Position numbers and translations under genes: made by a program | Source of the DNA: Blattabacterium sp. (Mastotermes darwiniensis) str. MADAR | GTDB taxonomy: Bacteria; Bacteroidota; Bacteroidia; Flavobacteriales; Blattabacteriaceae | Direction: 5' to 3' | NCBI RefSeq assembly: GCF_000233435.1 | Contig: NC_016146.1 | Coordinates: 387,001 to 451,000 of the forward strand | DNA length: 64,000 bases | Shown here: in pieces, positions 27,012 to 37,119 of the stretch | Layout: the number at the start of each line of letters is the position of its first letter | How positions within the stretch are numbered: position 1 is the first letter of the stretch | Notes under the pieces: model-generated | The model's input: the letters and a program-made list of their open reading frames with translations, nothing else | Databases searched by the model: none | Told to the model about the DNA's origin: nothing

Positions 27012-28313
27012 ATGAATATTCCAACAGTAAATAATCTAAAAAGAGTTGTTATAATTGGTGCTGGATTTGCAGGTTTGCAAGTAGCAAAAAAATTAAAAAG
27101 AGATAAATTTCAAGTAGTCCTTATTGATAAAAATAATTATCATACTTTTCAACCTTTATTGTATCAAGTAGCTACAGCAGGATTAGAACCGGATTCTATT
27201 GCAAATTCTATCAGAAAAATTATCAAGAAAAAAAAAAACTTCTTTTTTAGACTAGCTTATGTCCATTATATCAACACAAAAAAACAGAAAGTATATACAA
27301 ACGTAGGAGAACTTTTTTATGATTATTTAATTCTTGCAACAGGTTCTGTAACTAATTATTTTGGAAATAGAAATATAGAACATTTTTCCCTTCCCATGAA
27401 ATCTATTCCGGAAGCTTTGAATTTAAGAAGTCATATCTTACAAGATTTTGAATCTGCTTTACTTACCAAAGATTCGAAGATAAGGGAAAAACTTATGACT
27501 TTTGTTATTGTAGGAGGAGGACCAACTGGAGTAGAATTGGCTGGAGCTTTAGCTGAAATGAAAAAATATGTTTTACCACATGATTATCCAGATTTAGATA
27601 TCAAACAGATGAATATTCATTTATTACAGGCATCTACAAGATTATTGGATGGAATGTCTGAAAAGTCTGCTCAACAAGCATTCAAAAATTTAGAAGAATT
27701 AGGTGTAAATGTCTGGTTGGATTGTTTGGTTAAAGATTACGATGGACAAATAGTTTTTATAGATAAAAATAAAAAAATAGAATCTTATAATGTTATATGG
27801 GCTGCAGGTGTTAAAGGAGCTATGATCAAAGGTTTTCTAAATGAGGACATGTTGAACAGTCAAAGAATTTTAGTGGATAACTCTCTTAAAACTTTAAGAT
27901 ATAATAATATTTTTGCTATCGGAGACATAGCTTGTATGATTACAAATAAATCTTATCCAAACGGTCATCCTATGACTGCTCAACCTGCTATCCAGCAAGG
28001 AAATTTTATTGCTAATAATTTTAACCACTATTTACTGGATAAAAAACCAATAAAACCTTTTAGATATAAAAATCTAGGAACTATGGCTACTATAGGAAGA
28101 AATAAAGCAGTATGTGATTTTCCTTACTTTAGATTGAAAGGTTTTTTAGCATGGTTTATTTGGATGTTCGTTCATTTAGTAGGTTTAATAGGTTTTAGAA
28201 ATAGAGCAATAGCTTTAACCAATTGGATTATTCAATATTTTCACTATAACAAAAGCGTTAGATTAATTATAAGACCTTTTAATAGAAAAAACAATCAATT
28301 AAAAAAAAATTGA
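27012..28313 (+). CDS. ndh: Type II NADH:quinone oxidoreductase
   Basis: Single-subunit, non-proton-pumping NADH dehydrogenase passing electrons to menaquinone. ATG at 27012 (MNIPTVNNLKRVVIIGAGFAG) gives 433 residues. FAD motif GAGFAG (near 15-20), NAD motif VGGGPTGVELAG near 165, and FAIGDIA near 300 are present. A C-terminal hydrophobic/amphipathic stretch (LAWFIWMFVHLVGLIGF) should anchor it to the membrane. It fits the menaquinone genes that follow. The 3' end overlaps convergent menF by 19 bp. Confidence 0.93.
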   Translation: MNIPTVNNLKRVVIIGAGFAGLQVAKKLKRDKFQVVLIDKNNYHTFQPLLYQVATAGLEPDSIANSIRKIIKKKKNFFFRLAYVHYINTKKQKVYTNVGELFYDYLILATGSVTNYFGNRNIEHFSLPMKSIPEALNLRSHILQDFESALLTKDSKIREKLMTFVIVGGGPTGVELAGALAEMKKYVLPHDYPDLDIKQMNIHLLQASTRLLDGMSEKSAQQAFKNLEELGVNVWLDCLVKDYDGQIVFIDKNKKIESYNVIWAAGVKGAMIKGFLNEDMLNSQRILVDNSLKTLRYNNIFAIGDIACMITNKSYPNGHPMTAQPAIQQGNFIANNFNHYLLDKKPIKPFRYKNLGTMATIGRNKAVCDFPYFRLKGFLAWFIWMFVHLVGLIGFRNRAIALTNWIIQYFHYNKSVRLIIRPFNRKNNQLKKN

Positions 28314-29371
28314 GAAAGAATATTTTTTATTTTATTTTCTGTTTCTAAATATTCTTTATCTACATTACTAGATCTAGTAATTCCACTTCCTGCATATAGG
28401 GTTATTTCTTTTTTATCCATTCTTATCCTTGCACATCTTAGGTTGAGATACAATTCCATATTCATTCCATTTACAGGACCAAAGTATCCTGTATAAAAAT
28501 TTCTATTGCATTCTTCATTTTTTTGAATAAAATCTAACGAACTTCTTATAGGAAAACCACATATAGAAGGAGTTGGATACATATGATATAATATATCATA
28601 ATAATCTGGATTTTTAAAAAAATAAAAATTAATAGGAGTTTCTAAATGATGTATAGTTCCTAAATCCATAATCCTAGTTTTTTGTATAGAAAGAATCCCT
28701 GAATAATGTTTTTTTAAAAAATTAACAATATATCTTACTACAATTTCATGTTCTTCTATTTCTTTTTTTGTCCAATTATTATTTCCAATAGGAATAGTAC
28801 CAGCTAGTGCTACAGTTTTTAATTTTTTTCCATGAGATTTCATTAATAATTCTGGAGAAGCTCCTAACCATAAACCATGATCAAAATCATACCAAAGAGT
28901 AACAAAAGCTTTAGGATAAGACAAAATTAGTCTTTGAAAAGTTTCTTTTAAATAAAAATTATGGAATGAAATCTTCATCAATCTAGATAAAACTACTTTT
29001 TTAAAATATTTATTTTTAATAAATTCAATAGCTTTTTTAATCATATTCTTGTATGTATGAGAATAAATTAAAAAAGAAGAAATTTCTTGATACGAAAAAA
29101 AATCATTATGATTTATCAATGTTTTGATAGAAAATATATTTTCTATATCTACAAAATATATTTTATCCGTATATATTCTTATGATAGTATCATGGTTAAA
29201 ACTTCCAATTAAAAAAAAATTTTCTTTTATTTTACTAGTTTCATTTTTTTTTGAATAAAAATATATTCTATTTTCACAAGGTTTTTTAAATACAACAAAA
29301 CTTTCATTCTTCCAATATTTTTTTATTATTTTCTTGTATAAACTGGTAATGCTTACTCGTATAAAAACCAT
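28295..29371 (-). CDS. menF: Isochorismate synthase
   Basis: Converts chorismate to isochorismate for menaquinone. The 358 residues have the chorismate-binding core: KKVVLSRLMKISF, LWLGASPELLMK, TVALAGTIP, DLGTIHHLETPI, YPTPSICGFP and FYTGYFGPVN. The C-terminal conserved set is complete, and the N-terminal third is divergent and shortened. A siderophore role (entC) is unlikely given the context with ndh and a thioesterase. The product of aroC, at 35-36 kb, is its substrate. Confidence 0.88.
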   Translation of the reverse strand: MVFIRVSITSLYKKIIKKYWKNESFVVFKKPCENRIYFYSKKNETSKIKENFFLIGSFNHDTIIRIYTDKIYFVDIENIFSIKTLINHNDFFSYQEISSFLIYSHTYKNMIKKAIEFIKNKYFKKVVLSRLMKISFHNFYLKETFQRLILSYPKAFVTLWYDFDHGLWLGASPELLMKSHGKKLKTVALAGTIPIGNNNWTKKEIEEHEIVVRYIVNFLKKHYSGILSIQKTRIMDLGTIHHLETPINFYFFKNPDYYDILYHMYPTPSICGFPIRSSLDFIQKNEECNRNFYTGYFGPVNGMNMELYLNLRCARIRMDKKEITLYAGSGITRSSNVDKEYLETENKIKNILSQFFFN

Positions 29372-29372
29372 A

Positions 29373-29801
29373 CTATTTTTTTGGGATTATTATATTGGTC
29401 ATTTTACAAAAACTAATAACATCTTTATTTTCATTAGAAATATTCATTTTTATAAAATGAATGGTTCTTCCTTTATGAATTAGCTTTGCCTTTGCAAATA
29501 GTGTTCCTTTTCTAATATTTCGTATGTGATTGGCGGAAATTTCCACATTGAAAACGTTAAAAATTTTTTGATTGACATTTATAATAGATAATGAACTTCC
29601 AACACTTTCTGCCAAAGCTATTGTAGCTCCTCCATGAAGAAAACCCATTGGCTGAAGTACATTTTTATTTATTGACATTTTCGCTATTAAAGTATTTATA
29701 TTTATCCCTATACCAATGTATTTTATTTTCAGAGTTTGCATCAAAGTATTTTTTCTTAAACTATTCAATTCTTTTAATAGTTTTTCATTGATTTTTTTCA
29801 T
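29373..29801 (-). CDS. Hotdog-fold thioesterase, probably DHNA-CoA hydrolase
   Basis: The 142-residue PaaI/YdiI-type hotdog protein shows the family core QPMGFLHGGATIALAES (near 51-67), with the catalytic acidic residue in AES, and a final HKGRTIHFIKMNI. In menaquinone synthesis such an enzyme releases 1,4-dihydroxy-2-naphthoate from its CoA ester (MenI). Its position 1 bp upstream of menF in the same direction supports that role; the sequence alone does not prove it. Confidence 0.8.
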   Translation of the reverse strand: MKKINEKLLKELNSLRKNTLMQTLKIKYIGIGININTLIAKMSINKNVLQPMGFLHGGATIALAESVGSSLSIINVNQKIFNVFNVEISANHIRNIRKGTLFAKAKLIHKGRTIHFIKMNISNENKDVISFCKMTNIIIPKK

Positions 29802-29932
29802 ATATCATAAAAAAAATTCCATAAAATTTAATCTATGGACCTTCATTAAATAACTCTATAATAAAATGAATAATATTAAATTTACGTTATTAAATATTTT
29901 GTACATTCTAACTTTAAAAAAATAAACCATCA

Positions 29933-30472
29933 ATGAGAAAAAAAGAGTTTTTTATTCCTTTAATTGGAAAAAAAAATAAAATTATTGGTTTCGAAAAAAA
30001 AGAAAAAATTCATACAATAGGATTATTACACAGTGCAGTTTCTGTATTTGTATTTAATAGTAAAAAAAAAAATCAAAAAATGTTAATGTTACAAAAAAGA
30101 TCCTCACAAAAATATCATTCTTCACTACTTTGGACTAATACATGTTGTAGCCATCCTAGAAAAAACGAATCTATTTTAACAGCAGCACATCGTTGTTTAA
30201 TAGAAGAAATGGGCTTTGATTGTTTTTTAGAGAAAAAATTTTGTTTCACTTACCGTGAATTGTTAAATAATGGATTGATAGAAAATGAATTAGATCATGT
30301 TTTTGTAGGATATTATTCATATTCTCCAATCATCAATTATAAAGAAGTAGATAATTGGAAATGGATAACTTTAAACAAATTAATTGAAGATATCCATATA
30401 TCTCCAGAATCTTACACCATATGGTTTAAAATTATTATCAAAAAGTATTTAAAACAATTAGATTTTAATTAA
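29933..30472 (+). CDS. idi: Isopentenyl-diphosphate delta-isomerase, type I
   Basis: Interconverts IPP and DMAPP, precursors of the menaquinone side chain, undecaprenyl phosphate and the MiaA prenyl group. The 179-residue Nudix-fold enzyme has catalytic Cys in TNTCCSHPRKNES (near 65) and the Glu region ENELDHVFVG (near 120). Start is ATG. It is 6 bp ahead of queD and 131 bp from the divergent thioesterase gene. Confidence 0.95.
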   Translation: MRKKEFFIPLIGKKNKIIGFEKKEKIHTIGLLHSAVSVFVFNSKKKNQKMLMLQKRSSQKYHSSLLWTNTCCSHPRKNESILTAAHRCLIEEMGFDCFLEKKFCFTYRELLNNGLIENELDHVFVGYYSYSPIINYKEVDNWKWITLNKLIEDIHISPESYTIWFKIIIKKYLKQLDFN

Positions 30473-30478
30473 TAAATA

Positions 30479-30889
30479 ATGAAAGCAACTATAAGTAGAA
30501 AAGGATATTTTAGTGCGGCACATAAACTTTACAATAATCATTGGAATCGTCATAAAAATATTGAAACTTTTGGAAAGTGCGCTTATTTAAATTATCATGG
30601 ACATAATTATGAATATATTGTTAGTATTACAGGAGAAGTAGATCCAGAAACTGGATTTGTTTTCAGTATCCAAAAATTAAAAAATCTTCTCCGTGAAGAA
30701 ATAGAAGTAATTTTTGACCATAAAAATATTAATTTAGATATAAAGGAGTTTTCTGTAATTAATCCAACAACAGAAAATATTGTCATTTTTATTTGGAATA
30801 GAATAAATCAAAAAATAAATCCTCATTTAGATTTAAAGATTACCTTGTACGAAACTACTAAAAATTTTGCAGAATATAATGGATCATAA
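30479..30889 (+). CDS. queD: 6-carboxytetrahydropterin / 6-pyruvoyltetrahydropterin synthase
   Basis: Zinc enzyme acting on dihydroneopterin triphosphate. The 136 residues have the first zinc His in FSAAHKL, the catalytic Cys in FGKCAYLNYHGHNYEY with the other two zinc His, and a C-terminal TENIVIFIWNRI helix with LYETTKNFAEY. Presence of Cys argues against the Glu-type (PTPS-III) folate bypass. Queuosine synthesis is the likely pathway, but no other que gene is visible in the window. Confidence 0.88.
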   Translation: MKATISRKGYFSAAHKLYNNHWNRHKNIETFGKCAYLNYHGHNYEYIVSITGEVDPETGFVFSIQKLKNLLREEIEVIFDHKNINLDIKEFSVINPTTENIVIFIWNRINQKINPHLDLKITLYETTKNFAEYNGS

Positions 30890-31997
30890 TATTTTGAAAA
30901 AAACTACTTTATACGATAATCACATACAATTAGGAGCTAAAATGATTTCTTATTCCGGTTTTTCCATGCCTCTTCAATATATCTCTTCATTAGTAGAGCA
31001 TATGACTGTAAGAAAAAACGTTGGAATATTTGATGTTAGTCATATGGGAAAATTTATTTTAAAAGGAAAAACTTCCAATAATTTTCTCCAATATTTAACT
31101 ACCAATAATCTATCTAATATAAAATCTGGACAAGCACAATATACTTGTTTCATTAATAATTTTGGAGGGATTATAGATGATTTAGTCATTTATAAAATTT
31201 CAGAAATAGAATTTTTACTTATAGTTAATGCAGTCAATATTGATAAAAACAAAAAATGGATCAATCATCATATTATTAATAACAATGTGGATTTGAAATT
31301 TCAAGATTTATCTTTAAAATATTCTATTTTATCCGTACAAGGACCACTATCTTTAGATGTTCTTCAACCATTTACCAATATTTCATTATCCAATATCCCT
31401 TTTTATCATTTTGAAATAGGAAAATTTTTAGGAATAGATGGAGTATTAATATCTCGTACAGGATATACTGGATCCGAAGGAATGGAAGTCTATATACATA
31501 ATAAATATGTAGAATCTATATGGAATGAAATCCTAAAAAAAGGACAGTCCTTGAATATAAAACCTTGTGGAATAGCAAGTAGAGATTCATTAAGAATAGA
31601 AATGGGATACCGTTTATATGGTCAAGACATTTCAGAGAATGTTACACCTATAGAAGCTGGATTACATTGGATCATAAAATTTAACAAACAATTTATTGCA
31701 AGAAACATATTGCAAAAACAAAAAAGAGACGGAATATATAAAAAATTTATATCTTTCGTCATAGAAAAGAAAGGAAAAATCCCCAGAAAAGGATATTTAT
31801 TAAAAGATAAAAAAAATTATACTGTAGGAACGGTAACTTCTGGTGTATTTTCTCCTCTATTAAAAAAAGGAATAGGATTAGGTTTTTTTACAGAAAATAT
31901 AATGGATAAAAATAATCTTTTTATTTCAATAAGAAACAAAAATATTCCTATCAAAATTGTAAAATTACCCTTCATTAAAAAATTTATTTCTTATTGA
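30879..31997 (+). CDS. gcvT: Aminomethyltransferase (glycine cleavage T protein)
   Basis: Transfers the one-carbon unit from aminomethylated H protein to tetrahydrofolate. ATG at 30879, overlapping queD by 11 bp, gives 372 residues starting MDHNILKKTTLYDNHIQLGA. Conserved GIFDVSHMGKF near 49-59, the TRTGYTGSEGMEVY segment and RDSLRIEMGYRLYGQDI are intact. The system also needs the L protein (lpd), whose copy in this window has lost its redox cysteines. Confidence 0.94.
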   Translation: MDHNILKKTTLYDNHIQLGAKMISYSGFSMPLQYISSLVEHMTVRKNVGIFDVSHMGKFILKGKTSNNFLQYLTTNNLSNIKSGQAQYTCFINNFGGIIDDLVIYKISEIEFLLIVNAVNIDKNKKWINHHIINNNVDLKFQDLSLKYSILSVQGPLSLDVLQPFTNISLSNIPFYHFEIGKFLGIDGVLISRTGYTGSEGMEVYIHNKYVESIWNEILKKGQSLNIKPCGIASRDSLRIEMGYRLYGQDISENVTPIEAGLHWIIKFNKQFIARNILQKQKRDGIYKKFISFVIEKKGKIPRKGYLLKDKKNYTVGTVTSGVFSPLLKKGIGLGFFTENIMDKNNLFISIRNKNIPIKIVKLPFIKKFISY

Positions 31998-32001
31998 TCG
32001 A

Positions 32002-33387
32002 ATAAAAAAAATATATACTACATATTCACAAGATATAAAAAAAAATCTTCTATTGTCCATTCCTGTCTTTTTTACTCAACTAGGTGTTATAATCGTTGGT
32101 TTATCTGATAATATAATGATTGGTTTTTTTTTAGGGAAGGAAGCCTTAGCTGCAGTTTCAATATCCAATGCCGTATTTTTTATAATTGTCGTTTTTGGAT
32201 TTGGAATATCTACATCCATTTCTTCTTTAATAGCATCTGTAGATGCAAAACATGAATATAAAAAAGGAGCAATTATTTTTTATAATGGATTGATAATCAA
32301 TTTAGGATTATCAATCCTCATGTATATTTTTATACATATTTTTTTTTATATATTCCCATATTTAGGACAACCTAAAGAAATTTTAAATGAAGCAATATCC
32401 TTTTTAAGGATTATGGCTTTTTCTTTTATTCCATGGATGATATTCGAAGTCTTTAGGAAATTTTCAGAAGGATTATCTATAGTTTTCCCTAGTTTAATTA
32501 TTACTTGGATTTCGGCTTTCATTAATATTGTGCTTAATTATTCATTCATTAATGGTTACTATGGAATTCCTAAATTAGGAATTTCAGGAATAGCCTATGC
32601 AACTTTAATCTCTCGTATAACCATGTTGATAGGAATAAATTTTTTATTATATAACTACAAAAAAGTTCGTGATTACTACAATCACTTTAAATATTTCTTA
32701 TTGAAAAAAAAATATTTAAAAAAAATCCTTAAAATAGGAATTCCTTCTGGACTACATATGTTATTTGAGATGAGCGCTTTTTCTATCTCTTCTTTTATAT
32801 CTGGAAAATGTGGAGTAAAAGAATTAGCCGCACATCAAATAGTTATTAGTCTTGTATCCTCTACCTTTCTTCTTAGTACAGGATTTTCTGTAGCTGCAAC
32901 TATTAGAATAGGACATCAATTATCATTAAAAAATTATTCTGAATTAAGAAGAATAGGATGGTCTGTTATATTTATGGGAATAATTTTTATGTTAATATGT
33001 AGTTCTATATTTTTATTGTTTAGAAATCGTATTCCTTATTTCTATATAAAAAATAACGACCATGAAGTAATTCATCTAACAGAAAAAATGATCGTAACTG
33101 CTAGTATCTTTCAATTATCCGATGTAATTCAAGGAATAATCATTGGTGCGTTAAGAGGAATACAAGATGTAAATGTTCCTATGTGGATCAGTTTTTTTTC
33201 TTACTGGATAATAGCATTACCTATAGAATGGATACTTTCTATATATTTAAAAATGGGAGTAAATGGAGTTTGGATAGGATTGTGTTTAGGAATAACAATA
33301 TCAGCTTTGCTTCTTATTGTAAGATATGAAACTGTTACCAAAAAACTTATAAGAAAATATCAAAAAAAATTGATCGATAATCATTAA
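32002..33387 (+). CDS. MATE-family multidrug/sodium antiporter with non-standard start
   Basis: Twelve-helix exporter driven by an ion gradient. The body (IPVFFTQLGVIIVGLSDNIMIG onward) is a complete MatE pair, about 445 residues. The usual N-terminal lead-in is encoded upstream of the first standard start: in-frame codons from 32002 read IKKIYTTYSQDIKKNLLLS. The only standard start codon is TTG at 32053, inside helix 1; upstream, only ATA (32002, 32011) or ATT (31993) are available. I place the start at ATA 32002 by resemblance to MKK-type leaders, with low certainty on that point. The substrate is unknown. Confidence 0.8.
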   Translation: MKKIYTTYSQDIKKNLLLSIPVFFTQLGVIIVGLSDNIMIGFFLGKEALAAVSISNAVFFIIVVFGFGISTSISSLIASVDAKHEYKKGAIIFYNGLIINLGLSILMYIFIHIFFYIFPYLGQPKEILNEAISFLRIMAFSFIPWMIFEVFRKFSEGLSIVFPSLIITWISAFINIVLNYSFINGYYGIPKLGISGIAYATLISRITMLIGINFLLYNYKKVRDYYNHFKYFLLKKKYLKKILKIGIPSGLHMLFEMSAFSISSFISGKCGVKELAAHQIVISLVSSTFLLSTGFSVAATIRIGHQLSLKNYSELRRIGWSVIFMGIIFMLICSSIFLLFRNRIPYFYIKNNDHEVIHLTEKMIVTASIFQLSDVIQGIIIGALRGIQDVNVPMWISFFSYWIIALPIEWILSIYLKMGVNGVWIGLCLGITISALLLIVRYETVTKKLIRKYQKKLIDNH

Positions 33388-33439
33388 CGATTAAATATCT
33401 ATATTTGTTTCGTAACAAATAAAAAATAAATGTCTTTTG

Positions 33440-35098
33440 ATGGAAACATTTAAAGAATATAACTTTTTAAGCCCTAAAATTATTCAAGCTTTAGAAGATA
33501 TAGGATTTCTATCTCCAACTACTATACAAAAGAAAGTAATTCCATTCTTGTTGAAATCAGAAAAAGATATAATAGCTTTAGCTCAAACAGGAACTGGAAA
33601 AACTGCTTCTTTTGGATTGCCAATAATCCAAAAGATAAATTTAGAATTGGATTATCCTCAAGCATTAATATTATGTCCAACAAGAGAACTATGCATACAA
33701 ATAACACGTGATCTTTGTTGTTATTCAAAATATATTTCATTGATGAAAATTATTCCATTATATGGAGGAGTAAAAATAGATAATCAAATAAAATCTTTAC
33801 ATAATAAAAAAACTCACATTATTGTTGGTACACCAGGAAGAATTCTTGATTTAATAAGAAGAAATGAATTGCATTTATCCAATATAAAATATTTAGTAAT
33901 TGATGAAGCAGATGAAATGCTTAACATGGGATTTAAAGAAGAATTAGATTCTATAATGATAAAATTACCGAAAAGAAGACAAAATTTGTTATTTTCAGCC
34001 ACAATGTCTAAATATATGAATGTTATAGCACATTCTTATTTAATGGATCCTATAGAAATTATTACAGGGAAAAAAAATATTGGATCCGATGATGTGAAAC
34101 ATATTTATTACATAAGTAATCCTAATAAAAAATATTTAGCTTTAAAACGTATTGTGGACATAAATCCAGATATTTATGGAATTATATTTTGCCGAACCAG
34201 AAAAGGAACTAAAGAAATAGCGGAATCATTAATTCAAGATGGATATAATGCAGATGCTCTTTATGGAGATCTCTCACAAGCACAACGTGAGTTTGTGATG
34301 AATAGATTTAGAAAAAAAAAATTACAATTTCTTGTAGCCACAGATATTGCTGCTCGTGGAATAGATATAAATGATATTACTCATGTTATAAACTATAATC
34401 TTCCAGATGAAAGTGAAATTTATGTGCACAGAAGTGGTCGTACGGGTAGAGCTGGAAATACAGGAATTTCTGTTTCTATTATTCATTATAGAGAAATTAG
34501 AATTTTACGAGAATTTGAAAAAAAAATTGGAAAAAAATTCGAAAAAATTATGATCCCTTCTGGGAAAGAAATATGTCAAAAACAACTTCTACACTTTATA
34601 GAAAAAGTAAAAAATGTTGTTGTTGATGAACCATCAATAACCAAATTTTTCCCGGACATACAAAAAAAATTAGAATCATTTGATAGAGAAGAATTAATCA
34701 AACGTTTCTCTTGGATAGAGTTTAATCGTTTTATTTCTTATTATAACAACTATGAAGATGATATTAATAATGAAATTTATTCATCAAAAATTGATTCTTC
34801 AATGATTCATGTAAAAAAGAAAAAATATTTTGTAAAATCAAAAAAACTTAAAAAAGAATCTTTTTCCAAACTTTTCTTAAATATAGGATATAAAGACCAT
34901 TTAACAAAATTAAGATTGATAAATTTAATCAATGAAGCAGTTAGTACTAAAAAATCACGTATTGATATTGGAAATATAGAAATTTTATCAAATTTTTCCT
35001 TATTTGAAGTAAAAAAATGTTATCAAAAAAAAATATTAATGGGGATAAGTAAAATAAATCATTTTGGAAAACCTATTTTTATAAAGATAAAAAATTAA
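33440..35098 (+). CDS. deaD: DEAD-box ATP-dependent RNA helicase (DeaD/CsdA type)
   Basis: Unwinds RNA in ribosome assembly and mRNA turnover. ATG at 33440 gives 552 residues. Helicase motifs in order: AQTGTGKT, PTRELC, GTPGR, DEAD (as IDEADEML), SAT, ARGIDI and HRSGRTGR. The last about 75 residues (KLFLNIGYKDHLTKLRLINLI onward) form a DbpA-type RNA-binding RRM. It is the likely single general DEAD-box helicase here. Confidence 0.94.
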   Translation: METFKEYNFLSPKIIQALEDIGFLSPTTIQKKVIPFLLKSEKDIIALAQTGTGKTASFGLPIIQKINLELDYPQALILCPTRELCIQITRDLCCYSKYISLMKIIPLYGGVKIDNQIKSLHNKKTHIIVGTPGRILDLIRRNELHLSNIKYLVIDEADEMLNMGFKEELDSIMIKLPKRRQNLLFSATMSKYMNVIAHSYLMDPIEIITGKKNIGSDDVKHIYYISNPNKKYLALKRIVDINPDIYGIIFCRTRKGTKEIAESLIQDGYNADALYGDLSQAQREFVMNRFRKKKLQFLVATDIAARGIDINDITHVINYNLPDESEIYVHRSGRTGRAGNTGISVSIIHYREIRILREFEKKIGKKFEKIMIPSGKEICQKQLLHFIEKVKNVVVDEPSITKFFPDIQKKLESFDREELIKRFSWIEFNRFISYYNNYEDDINNEIYSSKIDSSMIHVKKKKYFVKSKKLKKESFSKLFLNIGYKDHLTKLRLINLINEAVSTKKSRIDIGNIEILSNFSLFEVKKCYQKKILMGISKINHFGKPIFIKIKN

Positions 35099-35104
35099 TA
35101 AATT

Positions 35105-36193
35105 ATGGCTGGTAATATTTTTGGACATTTGTTTAGGGTTACTACTTTTGGAGAAAGTCATGGAAATGCTTTAGGCGGTGTTATCGATGGATGTCCAGCA
35201 GGTATAGAATTAGATTTTGAAGAAATTCAAAATGAATTAAATCGTAGAAGACCGGGACAATCATCTATTGTTACTCAAAGAAATGAACCAGATAAAGTAA
35301 ATTTTCTTTCTGGAATTGTAGATAAAAAAACTACAGGAACTCCTATTGGATTTTTAATCTACAATAAAGATTATAAATCTGAAGATTATAATCATCTACG
35401 AAATGTATATCGTCCTTCTCATTCAGATTTTACATATGAAAAAAAATATGGAATAAGGGATTATAGGGGAGGAGGTCGTTCTTCTGCTCGTGAAACAATA
35501 TGCAGAGTAGTAGCTGGATCTATTGCTAAACAAGTAATAAAAAACATTCATATACTGTCCTATGTTTCTTCCGTAGGAAACATCTCAATAAATAAATCTT
35601 ATCAAGATCTTGATCTATCGAAAAAAAATATAGAAAAATCACCTATAAGATGTCCAGATCCACATACTGAAAAAAAAATGATGTCTTTAATTCATAAAAT
35701 GAAGAAAGAAGGAGATACTGTGGGAGGTACAATTACTTGTGTAATAAAAAATGTTCCATCAGGAATGGGAGAACCTGTTTTTGAAAAATTACATGCTGAA
35801 TTAGCAAAAGCAATGCTTTCAATTAATGCAGTTAAAGGATTTGAATATGGTAGTGGTTTTTCTGGATCTAAATTAACAGGTTCTCAACATAATGATTTAT
35901 TCAATACGGATCAAAGTACTAAAACTAATTTATCTGGGGGAATACAAGGTGGTATATCAAACGGAATGGATATTTATTTTAGAATAGCCTTTAAACCCGT
36001 TGCTACAATCATGAAAAAACAAAAAACAATAGATAAATATGGAAATTTCGTTTTTATAGAAGGAAAAGGAAGACATGATCCTTGTGTACTTCCTCGTGCT
36101 ATTCCCATTGTAGAATCTATGACTGCTTTGGTTTTAGCAGATTATTGGATGTTTAAAAAGTTATCTAAATATTCTCAAATTCATCAAGATTGA
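35105..36193 (+). CDS. aroC: Chorismate synthase
   Basis: Final shikimate step, FMN-dependent. The 362 residues show all signature blocks: [18 protein letters not shown] (near 15-32), [26 protein letters not shown] and [13 protein letters not shown]. Start is ATG. Supplies chorismate for aromatic amino acids, folate and menaquinone (menF in this window). The stop overlaps the miaA start. Confidence 0.97.
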   Translation: MAGNIFGHLFRVTTFGESHGNALGGVIDGCPAGIELDFEEIQNELNRRRPGQSSIVTQRNEPDKVNFLSGIVDKKTTGTPIGFLIYNKDYKSEDYNHLRNVYRPSHSDFTYEKKYGIRDYRGGGRSSARETICRVVAGSIAKQVIKNIHILSYVSSVGNISINKSYQDLDLSKKNIEKSPIRCPDPHTEKKMMSLIHKMKKEGDTVGGTITCVIKNVPSGMGEPVFEKLHAELAKAMLSINAVKGFEYGSGFSGSKLTGSQHNDLFNTDQSTKTNLSGGIQGGISNGMDIYFRIAFKPVATIMKKQKTIDKYGNFVFIEGKGRHDPCVLPRAIPIVESMTALVLADYWMFKKLSKYSQIHQD

Positions 36194-37119
36194 AATTTCT
36201 CATTTCTATTTTGGGACCAACAAGTGTTGGAAAAACATCTATTTCACTTTTTTTAGCAAAAAAATTGAAAACAGAAATTCTATCTTGTGATTCCAGACAA
36301 TTCTATAAGGAACTAAAAATAGGTACTTCCATGCCTACTTTGGAAGAACTTAGCTCTATTCCTCATCATTTTATAGGACATTTAACCATTCATCAAATTT
36401 ATAATGCAAAGTATTTTGAAAGAGATTCTTGTAATAAAATGAATGAATTATTTCACAAATACTCTATTTTAATTATGGTAGGAGGATCGGGGTTGTATGA
36501 AAAAGCAGTTACAGATGGATTATCGGATATTCCTTATATCGATTCAAATATTAGAAAGAATTTAATTTATAATTTCAAAAAAAAAGGAATTTCTTTTTTA
36601 CAGAAGGAAGTAAAAAAATATGAAGGATTTCCAATTCATTTAGATTTTAACAACCCAATACGTTTAATTAGATTTTTAGAAATAGTTAAATCTACTGGTT
36701 CTCTTCCTTCTTTTTTCTTCAAAAGAAAATCAAAAAAGAATTTTACTGTTATAAAAATAGGATTAATTCTACCAATAAATGAAATTTATTTCCGAATAAG
36801 TAACAGAGTAGAAAAAATGATTCAAAATGGACTATTGAACGAAGCAAGAAAATATTACTCTTATAGACATTTAAATAGTTTAAAAACCATAGGATACAAA
36901 GAATTATTTGATTTTTTTTATAAAAAAAAAACTTCTATTCAAGAAGTTATAGAAAAAATAAAAAAAAACACTAGAAAATATGCAAAAAGACAATTAACAT
37001 GGTACAGAAAAGATCCTTCGATAACATGGTTTCATCCAAAAGAAAAAGAAGAAATATTTTCTTTTATTTTAAAGAAAGTGGGCAATACTGGATTTGAACC
37101 AGTGACCTCCTGCTTGTAA
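36190..37119 (+). CDS. miaA: tRNA dimethylallyltransferase
   Basis: Prenylates A37 of UNN-reading tRNAs, the step before MiaB. The start is TTG at 36190, overlapping the aroC TGA. The 309 residues contain the P-loop GPTSVGKTS (9-17), [10 protein letters not shown] and the RQLTWYRKD end of the family. Odd end: the frame runs on into the antisense of the tRNA-Val gene, so its last 13 residues ([13 protein letters not shown]) and stop codon come from tRNA sequence. The ancestral stop must have been lost. Confidence 0.93.
   Translation: MKFLISILGPTSVGKTSISLFLAKKLKTEILSCDSRQFYKELKIGTSMPTLEELSSIPHHFIGHLTIHQIYNAKYFERDSCNKMNELFHKYSILIMVGGSGLYEKAVTDGLSDIPYIDSNIRKNLIYNFKKKGISFLQKEVKKYEGFPIHLDFNNPIRLIRFLEIVKSTGSLPSFFFKRKSKKNFTVIKIGLILPINEIYFRISNRVEKMIQNGLLNEARKYYSYRHLNSLKTIGYKELFDFFYKKKTSIQEVIEKIKKNTRKYAKRQLTWYRKDPSITWFHPKEKEEIFSFILKKVGNTGFEPVTSCL

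Noticed and set aside
37079-37119. Peptide GFEPVTSC as a functional C-terminal motif of MiaA
   Set aside because: It is the antisense translation of a tRNA T arm and anticodon arm, a familiar artefact, not a domain.
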